A DNA stretch of 64,000 bases from Chachezhania antarctica. Lineage in GTDB: Bacteria; Pseudomonadota; Alphaproteobacteria; Rhodobacterales; Rhodobacteraceae. The notes beneath the pieces were generated by a model, which saw nothing but the letters and a program-made list of their open reading frames with translations, searched no databases and was not told the DNA's origin. Position numbers and translations under genes: made by a program. Below, piece by piece: positions 8,813-16,012 of the stretch. Every line of letters starts with the position of its first letter. Within the stretch, counting starts at the first letter, position 1. The DNA is taken from NCBI RefSeq assembly GCF_003646465.1, contig NZ_QZEX01000011.1:1-64000 (forward strand), in the 5' to 3' direction.

Positions 8813-9237
8813 CAGGCGTCCCCCTTCACTTTGTCCGTGGTGCCGCGCTTCAGCGCGGCGCCAATCGTTTCGTTGAAATGGTCATGCAGGTCGGCGGACG
8901 TCTGTCGCGCGGTGTCGGTCCACAGGCCCAGCATCCGTTGCCATTCCTCGCTGTAATCCTTCTGCGTCTCCTCTGTGAACGCGGCCCAGTGGCCGATTGT
9001 TTCACCGGGATGCCCGACATCGGCCAGTTCCCCGATGAACGCGCGGTCGCGGTCCAGGCGCCGGGCCACGAAGGACAGGTGTTCCTGCCCCAGGCGGGCC
9101 ATCCGCTCTGCCACGCGGGCCTGGACATGGGCGCCGGCGTGAAACAGTTGACGGTTGAGCTTGAGCGCCGCGCTGGCGTCGACGTCCGGTGATGCCGGGC
9201 CGTTGGCCGGGCTGTCGGGCGTGGTCTGTTTCGCCAT
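8812..9237 (-). CDS. Phasin-like small protein
   Basis: A 141-residue, alpha-helical, Gln/Glu/Arg-rich protein without signal peptide or membrane segment. The core (LNRQLFHAGAHVQARVAERM, then EEWQRMLGLWTDTARQTSAD) resembles phasins, which coat polyhydroxyalkanoate granules or act as stress-related helical proteins. It has a good ribosome site (GGAGG) and is first in the operon with the universal stress protein. Assignment to the phasin family is moderate, since phasins are weakly conserved. Confidence 0.65.
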   Translation of the reverse strand: MAKQTTPDSPANGPASPDVDASAALKLNRQLFHAGAHVQARVAERMARLGQEHLSFVARRLDRDRAFIGELADVGHPGETIGHWAAFTEETQKDYSEEWQRMLGLWTDTARQTSADLHDHFNETIGAALKRGTTDKVKGDA

Positions 9238-9574
9238 TGTCTTCCTCCGTCGATGTTTTCATCGTTGGGGGCATCATGACATTCGATTTTCGGAATGCAT
9301 TGACATGCGTCAATCCGCGGATCTTTTATGGGCTGAATGGATTGTGGCAAATGCACGCATCGCGGGAAGCTGTTGGCCCTGACGTGCCGGATGCGGCGGG
9401 CGCGGGCGACCCTGATGTCGGAACAATTGTTAAGCGACGGCGCCTTGGCGATCACACTTGCGGGATGCCGGTGGACTCTCGTCGAAGACGTGCGAAATAG
9501 TTAACGTCACCGACCGGATGCGGCCCTCGATGGCGATGGCGGCCCACGCACGTTCCACTTCGCGGAGATGTATC
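9238..9574. other. Divergent promoter region (phasin operon / membrane protein)
   Basis: This 337-bp stretch separates the minus-strand stress operon from the plus-strand membrane-protein gene. Its only clear element is the FNR/DNR-type palindrome at 9300-9313. Short open frames here have no protein character. ATG codons at 9518, 9530 and 9536 are in frame with the next gene but lack ribosome sites. Confidence 0.6.
9300..9313. promoter_or_regulatory. FNR/DNR-family binding site
   Basis: TTGAC-N4-GTCAA is a perfect palindrome matching the CRP/FNR superfamily site (FNR TTGAT-N4-ATCAA; NnrR/DNR types use TTGAC-like arms). Its centre lies about 70 bp upstream of the phasin-like gene start, suitable for activating the phasin-USP-kinase operon under low oxygen or nitric oxide. 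Confidence 0.6.
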
Positions 9575-10831
9575 TTGACCCAGGACACCAACGGGCTGCG
9601 GCACGCGCGCGATGTCGAAGGTCATCTGACATGGCTTGAAAGCTTTACCTCTGCCGCGCTTGGCATTCTGGCCGTCGCCTCGGGCATCTATACCTATCTT
9701 GGCGTCCGGGGGCTGCTGGACGACAGCGGCGCGCTGTCGCTGTTCGCAGCGATCGCCTATTCGGCCGCCGTTTCGACGGGCATCTTCGTGTTCTGGTCGT
9801 ACCTTCTGCGCCTGCTGCCGGCGATGCGCACGACGGCGACGCGGCTTTGGCTGGTGCTGGCGATGGTGATAGGCTCCGGCGCGATCATTGCCATGTCGTC
9901 CTGGCTGAACGCGGCGGCGCTTGCGGGTTCGGCCGCGGTGGAACAGCATCTGGCCAGGACCGTGCAGGATTACCAGGCCTCGCTGGAACGCGCGCACGAA
10001 GTTTCGCTTCAGGGGCAGGCGTTGGGGCTGGACGTGGCGCGCACGCGGCAGAGTTTCGAGGACCTTTCGGCGCAGGAGGCGGGCGGCGGCCTGTCGGGGC
10101 TGGCCGGGCGCGGCGCGGTGTTTCGGGTGCTGACGCAGAAGTCGGACGAACTGGCGGCGCTTGAGGAATTGATCCAGGCGCAGGAGCTGCCCATTGCGGC
10201 GGCCTTTGCGGAAGGCAACGCGATCCTCAGCCGAATGCGCGCGCTGACGGTGGCGCCCGGCGCGGTCGAAGACAGATCCGTCCAGTTTTCGGAGGAAGCG
10301 GTGAGGCTGGCGGGCGTGATCACGACCCTGCGCCAGCTTTCCGTGGCCTCGCTGGTGGACCGTTCGGCGCGCGATCTGGCGCAATCGGTCGTGCTGCCGC
10401 GGCTGGACGCGACCAACGCGGGCGGGCAGGCGGCACAACAGGCGACGATCACATCGCTTCTGGAAGTGCTGGCCCAGCGGGCCGAGACGCTCCAGGCGGC
10501 GGCGTCGGACGTGCTGGCGCTGGAGCCCGCGTCCGACGTGATCTACACGCCGATTTCCACCGCCGATGCCGTGATCCTTTATGCCCGCAACTTCGTCCCG
10601 TCCTGGGCCGGGGCCATCGCGATTGATCTGTTGCCGGCCGTGCTGGTCATGATCGTGGCCGTGGCGCAGGGGGCGATCCGGTCAGGGCGGGAGCCGTCGG
10701 ATCCCAAGGATGCGCTGACGGTCGCCGAATTGCAGGCGGCAATCGTCGCGCTGCACGACATGCAGACCCCGCCGCCGCAACCGCCCAGGGACGCAACCGA
10801 ACGGCCGCCCACACCGCGTGTCGTCGAATGA
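9575..10831 (+). CDS. Membrane protein with cytoplasmic/periplasmic coiled-coil region, function unknown
   Basis: I do not recognise the family. The product (about 418 residues) has three likely membrane helices in the first 120 residues (around SAALGILAVASGIYTYLGV, LFAAIAYSAAVSTGIFVFWS and LWLVLAMVIGSGAIIAMSSW), a helical, Gln/Glu/Arg-rich middle of about 200 residues, and a final membrane helix near residue 350 (AIAIDLLPAVLVMIVAVAQ). The tail is proline-rich. The start is placed at TTG 9575 because GGAG lies seven bases upstream; ATG 9518, 9530 or 9536 are alternatives. Its stop overlaps the next gene's ATG (ATGA), so it is coupled to a ClpP-like protease, suggesting a membrane partner or scaffold for it. 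Confidence 0.7.
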   Translation: MTQDTNGLRHARDVEGHLTWLESFTSAALGILAVASGIYTYLGVRGLLDDSGALSLFAAIAYSAAVSTGIFVFWSYLLRLLPAMRTTATRLWLVLAMVIGSGAIIAMSSWLNAAALAGSAAVEQHLARTVQDYQASLERAHEVSLQGQALGLDVARTRQSFEDLSAQEAGGGLSGLAGRGAVFRVLTQKSDELAALEELIQAQELPIAAAFAEGNAILSRMRALTVAPGAVEDRSVQFSEEAVRLAGVITTLRQLSVASLVDRSARDLAQSVVLPRLDATNAGGQAAQQATITSLLEVLAQRAETLQAAASDVLALEPASDVIYTPISTADAVILYARNFVPSWAGAIAIDLLPAVLVMIVAVAQGAIRSGREPSDPKDALTVAELQAAIVALHDMQTPPPQPPRDATERPPTPRVVE

Positions 10832-11583
10832 CGGATCAGACACAATCCGCGCCCCCCGCTCGGACCGAGCGGCGCACGATGCGCTGGCTGCTGGGCGGGC
10901 AGGTGGTTGTCGCCCTGTTCCTGATCCTGTCCGATGTCGCGGGGATGTTGCCCACGCTTCTCAGCCCCGGGTCGGACGCGCCCGAGTTGAACAGCCCCAC
11001 CTATCCCGGCGATCAGACCCGGCGCTATCGCCCGTCGAACCCGACACAGCCGGGCGCGGGGATCGATCCCGACATGCCCAGCCAGCTGACGCTGACGACA
11101 CAAGGCACCGATACGGTGACGCTGCGCGGCGCCATCTCGCCGGGTGACGGGGATCGCATCGGCGCCGAGCTTCAGCGCATCGCGCCTGCGACGGCGGTCA
11201 TCGAAAGCCCCGGCGGCAGTGTTGCGGATGCGCTGGAGATCGGGCGCGCGCTGCGCCGGCTTGGAATCGCGACGCGGCTTCCGGACGAGGGCGTCTGCCT
11301 GTCCGCCTGTCCCTACATGTTCGTGGGCGGAGTGGACCGCACTGTCGGGACCGACGCGCGCCTGGGCGTTCACCAGCACAGTTTCGGGGAGTCCACGATG
11401 CTCCCGGCCTTCCTGGCCACGCAGGACATTCAAAGCGGTCAGGCGAAGGTGCTGGCGCATCTGGATGACATGGGGATCGACCTGCGCATCATGGGCCCCG
11501 CGCTGGCGACCCCGGCGAACGAGATCTACATCCTTACGACGACCGAACTGGCCGACTGGAACGTCGTCACGGAAACGCCGTAG
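10828..11583 (+). CDS. Membrane-anchored ClpP/crotonase-like periplasmic protease (COG3904-like)
   Basis: A 251-residue protein with one membrane helix at about residues 19-42 and an extracytoplasmic ClpP-like domain after residue 85. It shows the oxyanion-loop motif ESPGGSVADAL, a nucleophile segment CLSACPYMFVGG with the likely catalytic serine at about 159, and the histidine of LGVHQHSF at about 182, in the order expected of predicted periplasmic ClpP-like proteins. It overlaps the preceding membrane-protein gene by four bases. Substrate unknown; a role in envelope protein turnover is inferred. Confidence 0.8.
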   Translation: MTDQTQSAPPARTERRTMRWLLGGQVVVALFLILSDVAGMLPTLLSPGSDAPELNSPTYPGDQTRRYRPSNPTQPGAGIDPDMPSQLTLTTQGTDTVTLRGAISPGDGDRIGAELQRIAPATAVIESPGGSVADALEIGRALRRLGIATRLPDEGVCLSACPYMFVGGVDRTVGTDARLGVHQHSFGESTMLPAFLATQDIQSGQAKVLAHLDDMGIDLRIMGPALATPANEIYILTTTELADWNVVTETP

Positions 11584-11683
11584 CGTCCCTTGACGCTGCC
11601 CCCGCCGGGTTCCGTCCCTATCCGCTTTCACAAAGCCACGAGACCGACTAGTCATCGCTATCTTGGCGCGTGAGGGACCTTTC

Positions 11684-12229
11684 ATGGCACAGAATTCCAC
11701 CATCTACAAAGTCGAACTCTCTGTCGCCGACATGGATCGTCACTACTACGAAACCCACAAGCTGACCGTGGCCAAGCACCCGTCGGAAACCGACGAACGC
11801 CTGATGGTGCGGCTTCTGGCCTTCGCGTTGAATGCCGATGAACAGCTTGAGCTGACCAAGGGACTGTCCACGGATGACGAACCCGACATCTGGCAGAAAA
11901 GCCTGAGCGGCGAGCTGGAACTGTGGGCGGCGCTGGGACTGCCCAGCGAGAAGGCCGTGCGTCAATCCTGCAACAAGGCCGGCAAGGTGGTCGTCTATGC
12001 CTATGGCGGCCGGCCGGCCGAGATCTGGTGGGACAAGATCAAGAACAGCACGACCCGTTTCGACAATCTTCAGGTCATGAACTTGCCCGAGCAGGCGACC
12101 AGCGATCTGGCGGAACTGGTCAACCGCTCGATGAAGCTGCAGGTCAATATCCAGGACGGCGATGTGATGATCAGCGTCGACGATCGCATCGTCTACGTGA
12201 CCCCCGTCGAATGGAAGGGCGCGGCCTAG
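11684..12229 (+). CDS. yaeQ: YaeQ family protein
   Basis: The 181-residue product matches the YaeQ family throughout: the opening MAQNSTIYKVELSVADMDRH, the middle LMVRLLAFALNADEQLELTK, and IWWDKIKNSTTRFDNLQVMN. YaeQ has a PD-(D/E)XK nuclease-like fold; its biological role is not settled. The start at ATG 11684 has GAGGGA upstream. Single gene with its own promoter region. Confidence 0.9.
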   Translation: MAQNSTIYKVELSVADMDRHYYETHKLTVAKHPSETDERLMVRLLAFALNADEQLELTKGLSTDDEPDIWQKSLSGELELWAALGLPSEKAVRQSCNKAGKVVVYAYGGRPAEIWWDKIKNSTTRFDNLQVMNLPEQATSDLAELVNRSMKLQVNIQDGDVMISVDDRIVYVTPVEWKGAA

Positions 12230-12317
12230 GCCCGGCCCCGTTCTGCCGGCTGCCTTCACCTGATCCGGAGCTGCCCGAACGACACCTGCCACGCGGATGA
12301 CGTTCCCGTCTGTTGAC

Positions 12318-12342
12318 GGAACCAATCGGCGCATCCGTCGTT
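12318..12342 (+). promoter_or_regulatory. Candidate EcfG (general stress sigma) promoter
   Basis: GGAAC at 12318-12322 and CGTT at 12339-12342 are separated by 16 bp, matching the alphaproteobacterial EcfG promoter consensus (GGAAC-N16/17-CGTT). It lies about 70 bp upstream of the HhH-protein start. Whether this host has EcfG is not visible here. Confidence 0.4.
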
Positions 12343-12410
12343 TTCATCGAAAGTGCACGCGGGAGCGCGCGGAAACCCGATGCGCCCCGCAGGACCACAG
12401 GAGAAATCCC

Positions 12411-13052
12411 ATGGCGGACGGCGACGCGAAGATCGATAGGCTGCTTGAACGTCACGGGCAGACCTATTGCGACGAGCTTGGCATCGACATCGCGAACAAC
12501 ACACCCAGCGTGCTGTTCCGCTGCCTGGTGGCCGCGATCCTCTATTCCGCGCGGATCAGCGCCGACAAGGCGACGCAGGCGGCCCGGGCGCTGTCCGAGG
12601 CAGGCCTGACCACGGCCGACAAGATGGCGGCGGCAAGCTGGCAGGACCGGGTCGATGTGCTGTCGGCCAACGGCTACAAGCGCTTCGACGAAAGCTACAG
12701 CCGGAACCTTGGCGATACCGCCGCGGCGCTGCGCGACGACTATGGCGGGGATCTGCGCAACCTGCGCAAGGCCGCCGGAGAGGATCCCGGCGACATGCGG
12801 CGGCGGCTGAAGGCGTTCAAGGGGCTGGGCGATGCCGGGGTCGACATCTTCTTCCGCGAAGTGCAGGTGGCCTGGCCGGAAGTTGCCCCCTTCGCCGACA
12901 GGAAGGCGCTGAAGACCGCAGAGAGCCTGCGGCTTCCGAAGACGGCCAAGGGGTTGGCGGGGCGGGTCAGCGACGCGGACTTCCCGCGACTGGTGGCCGC
13001 GCTGGTCCGCACCGATCTGGCCGGGGATCACGAGGCTATGAACGGGCGATGA
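12411..13052 (+). CDS. Endonuclease III / HhH-GPD-like protein
   Basis: A 213-residue all-helical protein resembling the endonuclease III superfamily: an opening six-helix-barrel-like part with PSVLFRCLVAAILYSARISA, and a helix-hairpin-helix-like LKAFKGLGDAGVDIFFREVQ near residues 130-155. The catalytic lysine of classical EndoIII (LPGVGxKTA) is absent here, and there is no C-terminal four-cysteine Fe-S cluster. It may be a non-classical DNA-binding or glycosylase-like protein. ATG 12411 has CAGGAGA upstream. A possible EcfG promoter precedes it. Confidence 0.72.
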   Translation: MADGDAKIDRLLERHGQTYCDELGIDIANNTPSVLFRCLVAAILYSARISADKATQAARALSEAGLTTADKMAAASWQDRVDVLSANGYKRFDESYSRNLGDTAAALRDDYGGDLRNLRKAAGEDPGDMRRRLKAFKGLGDAGVDIFFREVQVAWPEVAPFADRKALKTAESLRLPKTAKGLAGRVSDADFPRLVAALVRTDLAGDHEAMNGR

Positions 13053-13146
13053 AAAGGCGCTGATCGCACTCCGGCACAGGCGCCAACGGTGGGTTGGCGG
13101 AGCCGGTTCGCGGACCGCTCCGTCGTCGGGTCACGAACTTTTTTCT

Positions 13147-13171
13147 TGAACTTCCGGGCGCTTTGGGCGTT
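13147..13171 (+). promoter_or_regulatory. Weaker EcfG-like promoter before the L,D-transpeptidase
   Basis: TGAAC at 13147-13151 and CGTT at 13168-13171 have the same 16-bp spacing as the site at 12318, with one mismatch in the upstream element. It lies about 125 bp before the L,D-transpeptidase gene. Tentative. Confidence 0.25.
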
Positions 13172-13296
13172 ACGCCAAGGACCAGGAGCGTTACCCGGGA
13201 CAAGGTTGCAAGAGCGATCTCATGCCAAGCCGAACGTGAAAGCGTACGGGGTCCGGCTCGGCACCGCCGCCCGAAATCGTTAAGGAGCCAGGAAAG

Positions 13297-13962
13297 ATGC
13301 TGACACGACGACACTTCATCCAGACGACAACCGCGCTGTTTTCGGCGTCTGTCGCCACCCCGCTCCTGGCCAGCGGTCGGCCGAGCCAAGCGCAAATGGC
13401 GGCGTGGGACGCCCAGGTGACACCGCCCGGATACGATCCGGCGACATCGAACCCGTGGGGCCTGAATCCGCGCTTCCTGCCGCAGCGGGTGGTGGCGAAG
13501 GGGGGGCTTGTCCCCGGGGACATCCATGTCGATGCCGTCGCGCGGTATCTCTACCACATTGAAGAGGGCGGCACCGCCATGCGCTATGGCGTGGCGATCG
13601 CGCGGGGCAACCTTTACGAACCGGGCACGTACACGATCAAGCGCAAGGTCGAATGGCCGCGCTGGACGCCGACCCAGAACATGATCGACCGCGATCCCTC
13701 CCTCTACGCCGGTATGGCTGACGGCATGGATCCGGGGCCCCAGAACCCTCTCGGCTCGCGCGCACTCTATCTTTATGTCGGCAACCGGGACACGTATCTG
13801 CGCATTCACGGCACGCCCCAGCCGCAAAGCATCGGCGGGCGTGCAAGTTCCGGCTGCGTGCGCATGGTGATGGCGCACATCAACGGCCTCTATCCCAACG
13901 TCACGACGGGCTCGACCGCGTACCTGTATTCGGCCGAGGACAGCGTCACGCCAAGAAGCTGA
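13297..13962 (+). CDS. L,D-transpeptidase (YkuD/ErfK family), exported
   Basis: Periplasmic peptidoglycan cross-linking or protein-attachment enzyme. The 221-residue product opens with MLTRRHFIQTTTALFSASV, a signal peptide with a twin-arginine-like pair followed by a hydrophobic stretch. The C-terminal YkuD domain has the catalytic block with histidine near residue 171 (IHGTPQPQSIGG) and the nucleophilic cysteine near residue 187 in SSGCVRM. The start has TAAGGAG upstream. The substrate peptide and whether it joins 3-3 cross-links or anchors a protein cannot be told. Confidence 0.92.
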   Translation: MLTRRHFIQTTTALFSASVATPLLASGRPSQAQMAAWDAQVTPPGYDPATSNPWGLNPRFLPQRVVAKGGLVPGDIHVDAVARYLYHIEEGGTAMRYGVAIARGNLYEPGTYTIKRKVEWPRWTPTQNMIDRDPSLYAGMADGMDPGPQNPLGSRALYLYVGNRDTYLRIHGTPQPQSIGGRASSGCVRMVMAHINGLYPNVTTGSTAYLYSAEDSVTPRS

Positions 13963-14010
13963 TCGGCGGTTCTGGCTGGTCCCCGCCGGTCCGATGTCTT
14001 TGCGGGCGGA

Positions 14011-14280
14011 TCAGGCCGTGGTCGAGGTGCAGATGGGGTTCCCGCCTGTCGAGCGCAGCGGAAGCAGTGTGACTTCCACCGGGCCGCTGTGTTCGTACCA
14101 GTAACAGCCGTCCTCGGGGCGCAGCCGCGCTGTGCCCAGATCCTGGCCGGGTGCGGCAATGGTTGTCACGGACTCGGGCAGGTTTCCGACATTTGCCGGA
14201 GAGCTGCCATCCATCATGAGTTCCGTGCAACCGGCAAGAAACAGTATTCCTGCCATTATCGGCACGTAGAGTTTGCGCAT
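14011..14280 (-). CDS. Small lipoprotein, function unknown
   Basis: An 89-residue product beginning MRKLYVPIMAGILFLAGC, a lipoprotein signal peptide with lipobox LAGC and Cys18 as the acylated residue. The mature part has two further cysteines (DGCYWYEH and NPICTST) that could form a disulfide. ATG 14280 is preferred to ATG 14295 because GAGG lies six bases before it and the signal peptide then starts correctly. No family recognised. Confidence 0.75.
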   Translation of the reverse strand: MRKLYVPIMAGILFLAGCTELMMDGSSPANVGNLPESVTTIAAPGQDLGTARLRPEDGCYWYEHSGPVEVTLLPLRSTGGNPICTSTTA

Positions 14281-14516
14281 GTCTACCTCGTTCATCCAGA
14301 TCGCTTGGTCCCGGCATGCACTGCTTTGGCCGGGTCGTTTGAAGGGGCGGTGACTTCGCGGTCACCGAAGGGCGCCATTGGCCCCTGAAGCTTTGGCCAC
14401 TCTAGGGGCTATGCCGATGTGGACGCAATGAATCCCCGAGGGCAATCCACGTCATGGGACGGTCCCCGCCGGTCGCAGAAGGCCGCCAAAGGCGCAACCG
14501 GCGATGCGGGATCGCT

Positions 14517-15299
14517 TTACCCCAGCCAGACGTCGAGGAACAACATGATGACAAGGCCGAAGGCAAGGCCGAGCGTCGCCCTGTTCTGATGACCGGAGCG
14601 GTGGGTTTCGGGAATGATCTCGTGGCTGATGACATACAGCATCGCACCTGCCGCGAAGGCCAGACCCCAGGGCAGAAGGGGCTGCGCAAGGCTGATGACG
14701 CTCGCGCCGATAAGGCCGCCGACAGGCTCCACGAGCCCGGTGAGGGCGGCGATGCCCCAGGCGCGCGTTCGGGAATAGCCTTCGCCAAGCAGAGACACCG
14801 CGACCGCCAGGCCTTCGGGGGCGTTCTGCAGCCCGATGCCGATCGCAAGCGGCAGCCCGCCCGATAACCCGTCAGCCCCGAAACCGACGCCGACGGCCAG
14901 GCCTTCGGGGACGTTGTGGATGGTGATCGCGATGATGAAAAGCCAGACGCGGCGCAGCGACACGGCATCGGGACCCTCGCGCCCGGATTTGAAATGCTCG
15001 TGCGGTATCTTTTCGTTCATCAGCGCAACCGCACCCATGCCGAGCAGGATCGCGAGGCAGACGATGGCCGCGGGGGTGGCGGAGCCGTCGAATTGCCTTT
15101 CGGCCGCGTCGAGCGCCGGGATGATCAGCGAAAAGAACGAGGCCGCAAGCATCACGCCCGCTGCGAAGCCCAGCAGGAGATCGCGGGTCGCCCGCGACGG
15201 GATGCGCCCGAAGAACACGGGGAGCGCCCCGACAGCGGTCAGCGATCCGGCGGCCAGGCTGCCAAGAAAGCCAAGCGCTATGGGGGAGAGGGTGTCCAT
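14517..15299 (-). CDS. ZIP family divalent metal transporter
   Basis: Inner-membrane metal (zinc/iron) permease of 260 residues with about eight hydrophobic helices. The ZIP signature metal-site motifs are present: ITIHNVPEGLAVG and, about 35 residues later, QNAPEGLAV, then YVISHEIIPETHR. The loop with EKIPHEHFK is a likely metal-binding loop. It lies 26 bp downstream of the DUF411 gene on the same strand, so the two form a metal-handling pair. Confidence 0.9.
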   Translation of the reverse strand: MDTLSPIALGFLGSLAAGSLTAVGALPVFFGRIPSRATRDLLLGFAAGVMLAASFFSLIIPALDAAERQFDGSATPAAIVCLAILLGMGAVALMNEKIPHEHFKSGREGPDAVSLRRVWLFIIAITIHNVPEGLAVGVGFGADGLSGGLPLAIGIGLQNAPEGLAVAVSLLGEGYSRTRAWGIAALTGLVEPVGGLIGASVISLAQPLLPWGLAFAAGAMLYVISHEIIPETHRSGHQNRATLGLAFGLVIMLFLDVWLG

Positions 15300-15325
15300 G
15301 TTGTCAGGCGTTCCCGGAGTTCAGC

Positions 15326-15781
15326 TCAGGCGCCGGGGTAGCGCGTATAGACCTCGGTCGATCCGTCTGCGCGGATCAGGTAGACATCGTAGGCCTCGCG
15401 CTCGTCCTGCGGTCCCATGCCCGGCGATCCGTAGGGCATTCCGGGCACGGCAAGGCCCACAGCGTCCGGCCGTTCGTTCAGCAACCGATGGATATCGGCG
15501 GCCGGGACGTGGCCCTCGATCACGTACCCGTCGACGAGCGCCGTATGGCAGGACACCATGCGTTGCGGCACGCCATGGTCGAGCTTGAAGCGCACGAGCG
15601 ACCCGCCGAACATGTCTTCGCCCGTGGGCTGGAAGTCGTGCTGCTCAAGATGCTGCATCCACGACAGGCAGCAGCCGCAGCCATTGGTTTTCTTCACGTC
15701 GATCGGGATCGCATCGGCGATGGCCTGCGCCGCGGGGAGCAGGGCCAACGCGATGGCAAGGGCGGGAACGTGCCGTTTCAT
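15326..15781 (-). CDS. DUF411 family exported metal-binding protein
   Basis: A 151-residue protein with a signal peptide (about 1-23) and the DUF411 pattern: KKTNGCGCCLSWMQHLEQHD with a CGCC cluster, MVSCHTALVDGYVIEGHVPA, and GLAVPGMPYGSPGM. DUF411 proteins are periplasmic and often sit in copper or other metal resistance loci. Here it precedes a ZIP transporter, suggesting metal capture or buffering before uptake. Metal identity is unknown. Confidence 0.9.
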   Translation of the reverse strand: MKRHVPALAIALALLPAAQAIADAIPIDVKKTNGCGCCLSWMQHLEQHDFQPTGEDMFGGSLVRFKLDHGVPQRMVSCHTALVDGYVIEGHVPAADIHRLLNERPDAVGLAVPGMPYGSPGMGPQDEREAYDVYLIRADGSTEVYTRYPGA

Positions 15782-16012
15782 GGGTCAGGGCCTTTCGGTT
15801 GGTGTCCGGGCGGTGCGGCCGCCCAACTGTTCGGTCAGACGCGAGTGTGCGTCGGGCAGCCGCCCGAGAGCAAGCCGGTCGTCCGCGAAACGCCGGTCGC
15901 GATGCCTGCAACGCCGATGCGGTCGATCGTTTCTCCGGTCCTGCGGTGCTGCATTACAGGTTTTGTAAACAATTTGTCCGAGACTGGCCGTTCGCCGGTC
16001 CGGAGTACCAAC

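Noticed and set aside
15488-16012. N-terminal extension of the GGDEF-EAL protein
   Set aside because: The frame is open but is antisense to the DUF411 gene; the ATG at 16013 has a ribosome site and starts a membrane anchor.
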